DNA from: Streptomyces sp. cf386
GTDB taxonomy: Bacteria; Actinomycetota; Actinomycetes; Streptomycetales; Streptomycetaceae
Assembly: GCF_900103585.1 (NCBI RefSeq)
Contig: NZ_FNHV01000001.1
Coordinates: forward strand, 812,397 to 876,396
Direction of reading: 5' to 3'
DNA length: 64,000 nucleotides
Part shown: piece by piece, positions 24,957 to 36,085 of the stretch
How positions within the stretch are numbered: the first letter of the stretch is position 1
Layout of the letters: every line of letters begins with the position of its first letter
Notes under the pieces: generated by a model
The model's input: only the letters and a program-made list of their open reading frames with translations
Told to the model about the DNA's origin: nothing
The model's database searches: none
Translations under genes and position numbers: made by a program

Positions 24957-25577
24957 TCAGTCCTCGTCGGCGAGGATCAGGTACAGCTTCTTGCGGGCGT
25001 CGTTGATGACGGCCAGCGCCTTGTCGCGCTGGTCCTTGCTGCCCGTCTTCCAGACCTGCCCGAAGGCCTCCATCAGACCGAAGCCGGCCTGGCGGATCTC
25101 ACCGAGGGCCTCCCAGTCGACACCGCGGGAGGCTTCCTCCCAGGGCGCCTCGGGACCCGCCTCGGCCGCCTCACGGCCCGCCTCGGTGAGCGAGAAGAGC
25201 TTCTTGCCGCCCTCGCTCTCACTGGCGATCAGGCCCTCGTCCTCCAGCAGCTGGAGGGTGGGGTACACCGAGCCGGGGCTGGGCTTCCACGCCCCGCCGC
25301 TGCGCTCGGCAATCTCCTGGATCATCTCGTAGCCGTGCATGGGGCGGTCCTTCAGCAGGGCGAGGATCGATGCCCGTACGTCACCGCGCCGCGCCCTCCC
25401 TCGCGGTCCGCCCCGCCCCCTGGGCCCCCAAGGGCCGGGCCCGCCGAAACCAGGCCCACCGAATCCGGGGCCACCGCCCGGCCCGAAGGGCCCGAAGGCA
25501 CCACGAAGCCCCTCGAAGCCGCCTCGGCCCTGGTGACCGTGCCCACCGTGTCCACGCTCGTATCCATGGGAACGCAT
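24957..25577 (-). CDS. PadR family regulator with a glycine-rich N-terminal tail
   Basis: A 206-residue PadR-type repressor. Residues 5-60 are Gly/Pro/Phe/His-rich low complexity (runs of GFGGPG), then the winged helix begins RRGDVRASILALLKDRPMHG, with YEMIQEIAERSGG and SPGSVYPTLQLLEDEGLI, and a C-terminal helical domain. Long glycine-rich tails of this kind are known in actinobacterial PadR proteins. The ATG at 25577 has GGAG 8 nt upstream. The promoter carries a nested palindrome, so autoregulation is likely. Effector unknown. Confidence 0.92.
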   Translation of the reverse strand: MRSHGYERGHGGHGHQGRGGFEGLRGAFGPFGPGGGPGFGGPGFGGPGPWGPRGRGGPRGRARRGDVRASILALLKDRPMHGYEMIQEIAERSGGAWKPSPGSVYPTLQLLEDEGLIASESEGGKKLFSLTEAGREAAEAGPEAPWEEASRGVDWEALGEIRQAGFGLMEAFGQVWKTGSKDQRDKALAVINDARKKLYLILADED

Positions 25578-25593
25578 CGCAATCACTCCATCC

Positions 25594-25629
25594 ATCGTTG
25601 ATCTGTCGCGATGCGTCAACGATATATCG
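25594..25629. promoter_or_regulatory. Nested palindromes in the padR promoter
   Basis: ATCGTTGA (25594-25601) and TCAACGAT (25616-25623) form an 8-bp inverted repeat with a 14-bp centre. CGATATATCG (25620-25629), itself a perfect palindrome, overlaps the right arm. It begins 17 bp upstream of the padR start. Likely PadR operator. Confidence 0.6.
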
Positions 25630-25655
25630 GAACAGTTCGGATGGCAAGGGTCGGG

Positions 25656-26336
25656 ATGCTCGCCGTATGTGATCTACTGCCGGCCGTGCCCCTGCTGCTG
25701 ATTGACCTCGACAACACCCTGGTCGACCGGGATGCGGCGTTCCGTCGTGCCGTTTCCGATTTCCTCGCCGAGCACGGTCTGCCCGCCTCCGACCTCTCGT
25801 GGGTGATGGACAGGGATGCCAGTGGCTACGCCGCGCGCCGTGAACTCGCCGCAGCGCTCACCGGCCGGTATGGGAGCGCGGTGTCGACCAGCGCCGTACG
25901 GGACCTTCTCGACACCGGCGTCGCCCGACACGTCGTCCTGGCGCACGACACCAGAGAGGCTCTGGGCCTTGCCCAGGCGGACGGCTGGACCTGTGTGATC
26001 GTCACCAACGGCCGCACCGCCCAGCAGGAAGCGAAGATCCGCAGCACCGGACTCGACCGACTCGTCCAGGGCTGGGCGGTCTCCGAAGCCGTCGGCAGCA
26101 AGAAGCCCGAGCCGGACATCTTCCGCGCGGCAGCGGCGCGCGTCGGTGCCCCGCTGGCCGACGCATGGATCATCGGCGATTCACCGCAGGCCGATATCGC
26201 GGGCGCCAACGCGCTCGGGCTGCGCAGCGTGTGGGTGGCCGACGGGCGGCCCTGGACGCAGGACTCCTATCGGCCCACGCACACGGCTCACGACGTCGCC
26301 TCCGCGATCCACCTCGCCATCGGCACACCGTCATAG
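25656..26336 (+). CDS. HAD superfamily hydrolase
   Basis: A 226-residue phosphatase-like enzyme. Motif I is DLDNTLVD with both Asp residues, motif II IVTNG, motif III lysine in GSKKPEPDIF and motif IV IIGDSPQADI, all intact, with a helical cap between motifs I and II. This is the pattern of HAD-IA phosphatases such as phosphoglycolate or pyrimidine nucleotidases. The ATG at 25656 has AAGGGTCGGG upstream; ATG 25641 and GTG 25686 are alternatives. It is divergent from padR, so it may share that operator. Substrate unknown. Confidence 0.9.
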   Translation: MLAVCDLLPAVPLLLIDLDNTLVDRDAAFRRAVSDFLAEHGLPASDLSWVMDRDASGYAARRELAAALTGRYGSAVSTSAVRDLLDTGVARHVVLAHDTREALGLAQADGWTCVIVTNGRTAQQEAKIRSTGLDRLVQGWAVSEAVGSKKPEPDIFRAAAARVGAPLADAWIIGDSPQADIAGANALGLRSVWVADGRPWTQDSYRPTHTAHDVASAIHLAIGTPS

Positions 26337-26410
26337 GGCCCCCGAAAACGGTCCAGCACCCCCGAATTGGCCTTGGCCGCCCCCTCCCCGCACCCCCTAG
26401 CGTCAGCGCC

Positions 26411-27220
26411 ATGCGGATTCGAATCGTCGATGCCTTCACCGACCGTCCCTTCTCCGGCAACCCGGCCGGGGTCCTGCTTCTCGACGGCTTCCCGGAGGAC
26501 GACTGGCTGCAGAACGTGGCCATGGAGGTCAATCACGCCGAGACGGCGTTCGCGCATCGGCTGGCCGAGGGCGGGGAGGCCGACTGGGCGCTGCGGTGGT
26601 TCACTCCCGTCGCCGAGGTGGCGATGTGCGGGCACGCCACGCTCGCCACGGCCCACGTGCTGCACGGCACCGGCGCCCACGAGGGACCCGTACGGTTCGC
26701 CACCCTCAGTGGGGTGCTCGTCGCCACGCCCCGCGAGGACGGGTCGATCACGCTCGACTTCCCGACCGCCCCGCTCACCCCGGTCGAGATCCCGGACGGG
26801 GTCGCGCGGGCACTGGGCGCCGAGCCGCTCACCGCTGTCGACACCGGCCCGAACGTCGGCGACCTGCTCCTCGAACTCGCCGACGAGAAGGCCGTGCACG
26901 CCCTCGCCCCGGACCTCAAGGCACTCGGCGCCCACTCCCGGCGCGGCATCATCGCCACCGCCCGCGCGGAGGACCCCACCCGGGGCTACGACTTCGTCTC
27001 CCGCTGCTTCTTCCCGAACTTCGGCATCGACGAGGACCCGGTCACCGGCAGCGCCCACACGGCCCTCGCCCCGTTCTGGTCCGAACGCCTCGGCCGGACC
27101 GAACTCACCGGCCTGCAGGCCTCCCGTCGCTCCGGCCGCGTCCGCACGGAACTGCGCGGTGACCGCACGCTGCTGAGCGGCCGCGCGGTCACCGTCATCG
27201 AAGGGGAGTTGATCGCCTAG
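26411..27220 (+). CDS. PhzF family isomerase-like protein
   Basis: A 269-residue two-domain diaminopimelate-epimerase-fold protein. Seen: DAFTDRPFSGNPAGV at the start, the catalytic Glu in NHAETAF at about residue 45, and MCGHATLAT. The second half has FGIDEDPVTGSAHTALAPFW. PhzF isomerises a phenazine precursor, but most members outside phenazine clusters have unknown substrates, and no phenazine genes are present here. A strong terminator follows. Confidence 0.92.
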   Translation: MRIRIVDAFTDRPFSGNPAGVLLLDGFPEDDWLQNVAMEVNHAETAFAHRLAEGGEADWALRWFTPVAEVAMCGHATLATAHVLHGTGAHEGPVRFATLSGVLVATPREDGSITLDFPTAPLTPVEIPDGVARALGAEPLTAVDTGPNVGDLLLELADEKAVHALAPDLKALGAHSRRGIIATARAEDPTRGYDFVSRCFFPNFGIDEDPVTGSAHTALAPFWSERLGRTELTGLQASRRSGRVRTELRGDRTLLSGRAVTVIEGELIA

Positions 27221-27239
27221 GCAGGCACCGGAGCATGAC

Positions 27240-27274
27240 CGAGGGGGCGTACGAGACCTTCGTACGCCCCCTCG
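27240..27274. terminator. Bidirectional terminator
   Basis: Perfect 15-bp stem CGAGGGGGCGTACGA with a 5-nt loop between the convergent PhzF and CPBP genes. Confidence 0.9.
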
Positions 27275-27281
27275 AAGACGT

Positions 27282-28109
27282 TCACGCCGTCGGCAGCCAC
27301 CCCACCTTCCCGGCCAGCAGCGCATACCCCACGAACGCCCCTATGTCGAGCAGGGAATGCGCGACCACCAGCGGGCCCACCCGCCCCCAGCGCCGGTACA
27401 GGTACACGAACACCACGCCCATCGCCATGTTGCCGATGAAGCCGCCGATGCCCTGGTAGAGGTGGTACGAGCCGCGCAGTACGGAACTGGCCACCAGCGC
27501 GGTGCCGGGTGTCCAGCCCAACTGGCCGAGGCGGCGCAGCAGATAGCCGACGACGATGACCTCTTCGAGGATCGCGTTCTGCATCGCCGAGAGGATCAGC
27601 ACCGGGTACTTCCACCACACGTCGGGCAGCGCCTCGGGCACCACGGTGAGGTTGAAGCCGAGCCCACGAGCGGCCAGGTAGAAGGCGATTCCGGTGCTGC
27701 CGATCACCGCCGCGATCGCCGCGCCGCGGCCGAGGTCGGGCCAGGGCCGGGTCCGGTCGAAGCCGAGGGTGCGCAGGCTCTGCCCCTCGCGCAGCAGGAA
27801 GTGCGCGACGAGCGCGACGGGCACCAGCGCGGTGGTGATCCCGAAGAGCTGCCAGGCGAGATCCAGCCAGGGACGGCCGGGCGCGGCCGAGGCGTTGAGG
27901 GTGGCCGCCTGGTCCTTGAGCCCTCCGGGCTTGGTGACCGACCCGACAAAACTGATCAGGGCGGACACACCGCTCGCACCGAGCGAGAGCGCCAGAACGA
28001 GCAGCGTCTCATCACGGAAGATCCGTCGCGAGAGTCGCTCGTGCGGAAAAGAATCGGCCACGGGGCCTGCCTCGCCCTGCACACGTGCCTCCAGTCGCAC
28101 CACCGTCAC
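27282..28109 (-). CDS. CPBP family intramembrane metalloprotease
   Basis: A 275-residue membrane protein of about eight segments in the CAAX-protease/bacteriocin-processing family. The first catalytic motif, normally EExxxR, is seen as LEEVIVVGYLLRRL, the second region is LRGSYHLYQG and the third AHSLLDIGAF, which supply the remaining glutamate/histidine-type ligands. Members process prenylated or peptide substrates inside the membrane, and roles in Streptomyces are mostly unknown. The GTG at 28109 is the longest start; the ribosome site is weak. Confidence 0.88.
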   Translation of the reverse strand: MTVVRLEARVQGEAGPVADSFPHERLSRRIFRDETLLVLALSLGASGVSALISFVGSVTKPGGLKDQAATLNASAAPGRPWLDLAWQLFGITTALVPVALVAHFLLREGQSLRTLGFDRTRPWPDLGRGAAIAAVIGSTGIAFYLAARGLGFNLTVVPEALPDVWWKYPVLILSAMQNAILEEVIVVGYLLRRLGQLGWTPGTALVASSVLRGSYHLYQGIGGFIGNMAMGVVFVYLYRRWGRVGPLVVAHSLLDIGAFVGYALLAGKVGWLPTA

Positions 28110-28186
28110 GGGACGTCACAGCTTGCCCGATCAGTATGGGGCGGGCATCGGCGACCCCCATCGAGGCGACCCCGGGCGACCGGCCC

Positions 28187-29704
28187 TCACCCCAACGGCA
28201 CCGGCTCCAGCAAGCCCACCGGCCACGTGTGCACCGGATCCCCGCGATGCATCAGCTCCCGGTACCGCCGCGTCGTCGCCGCCAGTGCCGCCTCCCGGGT
28301 CATCCCGGTCTCCCGTGCTCGATGGAACGTGGCCGCCTGCCAGGACGCGCCGTTCATGCGTCGTCGGCACCGCTCCTCGATGACACCCAGGTAGAGATCC
28401 CGGTCGGCCGGCTCCACTCCCCAAGCGTCCAGGCCGACCTCGGCCAGCGGCAGCAGTTCGTCGCGTACGAGGCTCACCGCATCGATCTCGGTGGTCCCGC
28501 CGTACCGCCCCCGCCGGGGCCAGCGCAGCCGGGCGTCGATGCCGTGCTCGCAGGCCGCGTCGAAGTTGGCGGCCGCCGCCTCGAAGGGCAGCCGGGTCCA
28601 CACGGGCCGCGACTCCTCGGCGAGGGCGCGGACGACGCCGTAGTAGAAGGCCGCATTGGCGATGACGTCGGTGACGGTGGGCCCGGCGGGCAGCACGCGG
28701 TTCTCCACGCGCAGGTGCGGGACGCCGTCGGCGATGCCGTAGACCGGGCGGTTCCAGCGGTACACGGTGCCGTTGTGCAGCACGAGTTCGGCGAGCGTCG
28801 GTGTGCCGCCCGCGTCCAGGACCGCCAGCGGGTCCTCGTCGTCGCAGATCGGCAGCAGGGCGGGGTAGTAGCGCAGGTTCTCCTCGAAGAGGTCGTACGC
28901 CGAGGTGACCCACCGCTCCCCGAACCAGGTGCGCGGCCGCACGCCCTGGGCCTGGAGCTCGGGCGGGCGGGTGTCGGTGGACTGCTGGAACAGCGGTGGG
29001 CGGGACTCCCGCCACAGCTCACGCCCGAAGAGGAAGGGCGAGTTGGCGCCCACGGCGACCTGGGCGGCGGCGACCGCCTGCGCCGCGTTCCACACGTCGG
29101 CGAAGCGGCCCGGGGTGACCTGGAGGTGCAGTTGGACGGAGGTGCAGGCGGCCTCGGGGGCTATGGACTTCGATGTGCAGGTCAGGCGCTCCACGCCGTC
29201 GATGTCGAGCAGGAAGTCCTCGCCGCGGGCGGCCACGATCTGCTCGTTGAGCAGGGCGTAGCGGTCGACGGCGGAGAGGTTCGAGGAGACCAGGTCGTCC
29301 CGGTCGAGGGTCGGCAGAATGCCGATCATCACGATTCCCGCGTCGAGCTCGCCGGCTTTCCGGTCGGCATATGCCAATGACGTACGGAGTTCCTCGGCGA
29401 GCCGATCGAAAACCTGCCCCTGCAACCGGTGTGGGGCTATGTTGACTTCCAGATTGAACATGGCGAGTTCTGTTTGGAAATCGCGACTCGCGATCCGCTC
29501 CAGCACCTGCGCATTCAACATTCTCGGCATGCCGTCGGCGCCGGTGAGGTTCAATTCGATCTCCAGCCCCATGAGATTCTTGGGGCGGTCGAACCGCTTC
29601 TCCTCCAGCAGCCGCTCCAGGCCCGTCAGACACTGCCGCAGCTTCTCGCGGTAGCGCTGGCGATCGGACAGATCGAACCGACCTGCCACGACCTTCTCCC
29701 CCAT
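28187..29704 (-). CDS. Glutamate-cysteine ligase-like enzyme (GCS2 type)
   Basis: A 505-residue ATP-dependent carboxylate-amine ligase. Seen: MGLEIELNLTGADGMPRMLN with the Glu residues that bind metal-ATP, then FNLEVNIAPHRL, APEAACTSVQLHLQV (a conserved substrate-pocket region) and LRVENRVLPAGPTVTD. Actinomycetes make mycothiol and ergothioneine rather than glutathione; an EgtA-type role is possible, but no egtB/C/D genes are beside it, so the product is uncertain. GGAGGG lies 8 nt before the ATG. It appears monocistronic. Confidence 0.87.
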   Translation of the reverse strand: MGEKVVAGRFDLSDRQRYREKLRQCLTGLERLLEEKRFDRPKNLMGLEIELNLTGADGMPRMLNAQVLERIASRDFQTELAMFNLEVNIAPHRLQGQVFDRLAEELRTSLAYADRKAGELDAGIVMIGILPTLDRDDLVSSNLSAVDRYALLNEQIVAARGEDFLLDIDGVERLTCTSKSIAPEAACTSVQLHLQVTPGRFADVWNAAQAVAAAQVAVGANSPFLFGRELWRESRPPLFQQSTDTRPPELQAQGVRPRTWFGERWVTSAYDLFEENLRYYPALLPICDDEDPLAVLDAGGTPTLAELVLHNGTVYRWNRPVYGIADGVPHLRVENRVLPAGPTVTDVIANAAFYYGVVRALAEESRPVWTRLPFEAAAANFDAACEHGIDARLRWPRRGRYGGTTEIDAVSLVRDELLPLAEVGLDAWGVEPADRDLYLGVIEERCRRRMNGASWQAATFHRARETGMTREAALAATTRRYRELMHRGDPVHTWPVGLLEPVPLG

Positions 29705-30283
29705 CGAAGCTTCCCTCCTCGGACGGGCGGGCCCCGGGGCCCGCCCAGCTGGTCCTGGATCCGACCGCCGGCCTCCCGGGTCAGGTGGGATGATGCCCAG
29801 CCGAAGCGATCGATAACGTCCCGCGCCGGCCCGGCGCCCGCTAGGCTGTCGGGCGTGACCGGCGGCACATTCACCGGGCATGCGGCACCGCGCAGTTTCG
29901 GACGGCTCACGAACTCGTGAAAAACGCCGACGAGAATTGGCCGACCGCACCGGGGCATTTTTCGAGGTCATCGCCGTATGATCGGCCGGGAATCGGGATG
30001 ATTCCCGCATATCTCCGACCGAATGAACCCTTGCCGGGTGCACCGAAATCGGTTAGACGAAACACTGTCTGAACACCCGTCGTATAAACTCCGCAATCAA
30101 GGCAGAGGGTTGGCGCCCGCGGTCCCAGGACCTGCCGTCAGGTGACGTACGGCAGGCCCCACTCACCCCCCTCGCGCTCCCTGACCCCGGCCCCCGCCTC
30201 TCTGACCTCCGTGAGCAGACAGCGCCGTCCGCCCCCGCCCCGCCCTCGCGCCACCGTGCCTGTCGAATGAGAGGCGACCCACC
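29705..30283. other. Long intergenic region with hairpins
   Basis: A 579-bp gap between divergent genes. Seen: GGGAATC/GATTCCC hairpin at 29988-30006, CCTGCCGT/ACGGCAGG hairpin at 30131-30156, and a 21-codon frame from GTG 29855 placed 7 nt after a TAGGCT -10-like box (possible leaderless peptide, weakly supported). No convincing larger gene. Confidence 0.4.
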
Positions 30284-30892
30284 ATGCCGCTGCAGGTTCC
30301 CCCGGCTCCCGCGCCCGCACTTCGCTCCGTCCTCACCGCACTCGGTTCACCCACCGCGGTCCGCGAGGCCCGAACGCCCTCCCTGCGCGCAGCCCAGGGA
30401 CCCGCCACACCCGAACTCCCGCTGCCCGTACATGTGGTGGACGAGATCACCCCGGCGGGCGTGTCCGCGACGCGGCTGGCGGGCTGGCGCTTTCTGATCC
30501 ACTGCGGGGAACGCGCGGTGGCCGCGGCCGAGACCCGGCTGACCCCCGACGGCTGGGCCTTCTCGCACTTCTTCGAGGGCCCGTACATCGCCTCCACCGA
30601 GCGCGCACTGCGCCAGGCCGAGACGATCCAACAGCCCTTCCAGCCGCGCCTGCTGTCGTTCCCCGGCCTCTACATGCTCACTCTCTGGCTGCACGGCGAC
30701 TGCACCGCGGACGGCACCGCCGGTCACCCGGACGCCGCCGACATCCTCATCCCGCTGGCCCCTGCCCCGCCCGGCATCGCGTCCCACGTGCCGCACCGGG
30801 TCGCCGAACTGCTCCCGGTGCTCACCCATCGGGCGACCCCGACCCCGACTTCACTGCCGCCGCTGCCGCCACTGCTCGGCTCACCCGCCTGA
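30284..30892 (+). CDS. Conserved hypothetical protein
   Basis: A 202-residue protein of a type I recognise from Streptomyces without known function. Seen: a proline-rich N-terminus, a central globular region (WRFLIHCGERAVAAAETRLT, FSHFFEGPYIASTERAL), then LLSFPGLYMLTLWLHGD, and a Pro-rich tail. No signal peptide, membrane span or catalytic motif is evident. GAGAGG lies upstream of the ATG. A hairpin terminator follows. Confidence 0.78.
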   Translation: MPLQVPPAPAPALRSVLTALGSPTAVREARTPSLRAAQGPATPELPLPVHVVDEITPAGVSATRLAGWRFLIHCGERAVAAAETRLTPDGWAFSHFFEGPYIASTERALRQAETIQQPFQPRLLSFPGLYMLTLWLHGDCTADGTAGHPDAADILIPLAPAPPGIASHVPHRVAELLPVLTHRATPTPTSLPPLPPLLGSPA

Positions 30893-31320
30893 CGGCACGC
30901 CCCGCGAACACCTCCGTACCCCGTCGCCCTCTTCCGGGTAGCGGGGTACGCGGCTGAACGGCGGCGGGATTACGCTCGTATCGGACAACAGGAAACACAC
31001 GCGAACCGTAAATAGCTCGCACGAGCGAGAATGCGCTCGAATGAGCCCCGCGCGGCACCCGGACCACCCTGACTAGCCCTATCCGACCACGGCGAACCAT
31101 CCGAAGTGACCGTCGAGTTGGAATGAACCGCGGGCGCTCGGGATGCGTCATCAACCTGTAAGAAAGCGGTGCTGCGAAATCCCTGCGGATTGACGCCCGT
31201 GGGGCAACACTGGGTTCCGACCGACCTAATCAACGGGGGGCGGCCATGAACGAGTCTTCACGCCGCGAAACAGACACCACAGCCATCTCACACATCACGA
31301 CAGAGCGAAAGATCCCATCC
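30893..31320. other. Intergenic region without recognised gene
   Basis: Contains the terminator at 30915-30950, then AT-richer promoter-like DNA before the DUF5999 gene. Apart from an upstream in-frame ATG at 31246, nothing coding is convincing. Confidence 0.5.
30915..30950 (+). terminator. Hairpin terminator
   Basis: CGTACCCCG/CGGGGTACG, a 9-bp stem with an 18-nt loop, 22 bp past the stop of the preceding gene. Confidence 0.65.
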
Positions 31321-31527
31321 ATGTGCCAGCACCAGCCATCGTGCCCCTCAGCCAGCTCCGCCGACCGGGAGTCCGCCCGTCTCGTGGCGCACCACCCGGA
31401 GCAGGGATGGAGCCTGCTGTGCAACGGTGTTCTGCTCTTCGAGGACACCGGTGAGCTCCTGCCGGACGGCCAGATCATCGCCCCGCACCGTCCGCACGGC
31501 ACCGGCAAGGTGGTAACCGCCGCGTAA
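31321..31527 (+). CDS. DUF5999 family small protein
   Basis: A 68-residue protein near-identical in pattern to the DUF5999 proteins of Streptomyces: MCQHQPSCPSASSADRE, then LVAHHPEQGWSLLCNGVLLF, and a GTGKVVTAA end. The three conserved cysteines could bind a metal. Function unknown. The start at 31321 follows the family; an ATG at 31246 with a GGGGGGCGG ribosome site would add 25 residues and cannot be excluded. Confidence 0.85.
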   Translation: MCQHQPSCPSASSADRESARLVAHHPEQGWSLLCNGVLLFEDTGELLPDGQIIAPHRPHGTGKVVTAA

Positions 31528-31598
31528 TGCCTGCCGGCGGAGCACGCCGGAGAGGCCTGCACCACCGGGCGGCGCGACGGACGCCCGGCGTTCTTCCA

Positions 31599-31634
31599 GG
31601 GGCCGGTCGCAGACCCTGACTGCGAGCCGGCCCC
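31599..31634. terminator. Terminator between DUF5999 and xylanase genes
   Basis: GGGGCCGG-TCGCAG pairs with CTGCGA-GCCGGCCCC with one bulge, between convergent genes. Confidence 0.7.
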
Positions 31635-31692
31635 CACATGTATTCAGGGACGGTCACTCAACGTAACGCCCCGGTCGCCCAGCCCCCTCGGC

Positions 31693-34630
<2,938 letters not shown>

Positions 34631-34636
34631 CGCCGG

Positions 34637-35932
34637 CTACTGCTCTTCCTTCGTGACCTGCGTGATCGACTCGGTGACCTGCTGGGGCGACTTGGACCCG
34701 GCGATGAGCGCGGCGACGCTGTCGTTGACCTCCTGGCCGACGGCGGGCGCGTACGCCTGGTCGAGATAGAGCTGGAAGCCGGTGGCGGCCTTCAACTGCG
34801 CCTGTACGGCCTTGATGTTGGGGTCGACGATGGCGCTCTCGGCCGCCGGGAGCACCGGGAGGATGCCGGTCTTCTTGACCAGTTCCAGATCCGTCGCCTC
34901 CGAGGCGAAGAACTTCAGGAAGTCGACGGCCGCTTGCGGGGCCCCGCTGCGCAGGGCGTGTCCGCCGCCCCCGCCGAACACCTCGGTGATCGCGCCCTTT
35001 CCGCCCTCGACCGCGGGGAACGGGAAGAAGCCGAGGTCGTCGCCGAGGCCCTTGCCGGCGTCCGCCTGGACGACCGGGGCCCACTGGCCCATGAGCTCCA
35101 TCGCCGCCTTGCCGTTGCCGACGGCCGCGGCCTGGCCGGTGGGCGTGGAGTAGGCGGCGCCGAGGAAGCCCTTCTGGAAGGGCTGGAGGTCGACGAGTTC
35201 CTGGAGATGCTGACCGGCCTGCACGAAGGCGTCGCCGGTGAAGTCCTTGTCGTCGTACGCCTTCTGGAGGGCGGAGGCGCCCGCGGTGCGCATGGCGAGG
35301 TACGCCCAGTAGTACATGCCGGGCCACTTCTCCTTGCCCGCGAGGGCGAGCGGGGTGGTGCCCTCGGCCTTCAACTTCCGTACGGCGTCGAGGAATCCGC
35401 TCCAGGTGGTGGGCGGCTCGGCGACGCCCGCGTCCTTGAAGAGCGCCTTGTTGTACCAGAAACCGATCATGCCGATGTCGAACGGGATGCCGTACACCTT
35501 CTCGTCGAGGAGATACGGCTCCTTCGCGACCGGCAGCAGGCCGTCGGCGAAATCTTTCGTGCGGTCGGTGAGGTCCTCGACGAGACCGGCGTCGACCTGC
35601 TGCTTGAGGACGCCGCCGCCCCAGGTGTGGAAGATGTCGGGCAGCTTCCCGGAGGCGGTCAGAGCCGTCATCTTGGATTTGTAGGCGTCGTTCTCCAACT
35701 GGACGATCTTTATCTTCACCTTGGGGTTCTGGGCCTCGAACTTCTTGGCCAGCGCCGCCCAGACGCCCTTCGTCGGCTCGGTGGTGGAGATGTTCCACCA
35801 CTCGATGGTGGTCGTGCCGTCCGACGACCCTCCGTCCGAGTCGCCGCCGCAGCCGCTCAGTGCCGTCATGCCCACACCGGCCGCGGCGGAGACCGCCAGG
35901 AAGCCGCGGCGGGACAGTCCCGGGTCGCCCAT
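34637..35932 (-). CDS. Sugar ABC transporter binding lipoprotein (SBP family 1)
   Basis: A 431-residue extracytoplasmic binding protein, likely for xylo-oligosaccharides. A twin-arginine signal (LSRRGFLAV) leads to lipobox LSGC with Cys28. The mature part has TIEWWNISTTEPTKGVW, KLPDIFHTWGGG and FPFPAVEGGKGAITEVFGGG, a family 1 fold. AAGGAG is 6 nt before the ATG at 35932; the adjacent ATG at 35935 is too close. It is first gene of the transporter-xylanase operon, with a CGAAAGTTTCG palindrome 50 bp upstream. Confidence 0.95.
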   Translation of the reverse strand: MGDPGLSRRGFLAVSAAAGVGMTALSGCGGDSDGGSSDGTTTIEWWNISTTEPTKGVWAALAKKFEAQNPKVKIKIVQLENDAYKSKMTALTASGKLPDIFHTWGGGVLKQQVDAGLVEDLTDRTKDFADGLLPVAKEPYLLDEKVYGIPFDIGMIGFWYNKALFKDAGVAEPPTTWSGFLDAVRKLKAEGTTPLALAGKEKWPGMYYWAYLAMRTAGASALQKAYDDKDFTGDAFVQAGQHLQELVDLQPFQKGFLGAAYSTPTGQAAAVGNGKAAMELMGQWAPVVQADAGKGLGDDLGFFPFPAVEGGKGAITEVFGGGGGHALRSGAPQAAVDFLKFFASEATDLELVKKTGILPVLPAAESAIVDPNIKAVQAQLKAATGFQLYLDQAYAPAVGQEVNDSVAALIAGSKSPQQVTESITQVTKEEQ

Positions 35933-35980
35933 CATGCGCTCCTTGGGTACGGGACGGTCCGTCCTTGACCGTCCACTGGA

Positions 35981-35993
35981 CCGAAAGTTTCGG
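35981..35993. promoter_or_regulatory. CCGAAAGTTTCGG operator of the xylan operon
   Basis: Perfect palindrome around a central G, containing CGAA-N3-TTCG, the type of site described for xylan-utilisation repressors such as BxlR in Streptomyces. A weaker GAAAGCTTCG follows at 36004-36013. Confidence 0.7.
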
Positions 35994-36085
35994 AAGAGAT
36001 CCAGAAAGCTTCGTTGCTGCCGCACCCTAGAGACAGCTGCCAAACGGTGGCAACCCCTTGTACGCGGTGAATCTGCCGCCAACCG

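Noticed and set aside
30970-31233. 87-codon minus-strand frame before the DUF5999 gene
   Set aside because: No ribosome site and no recognisable pattern; the AT-richer promoter-like DNA makes a regulatory region more likely.
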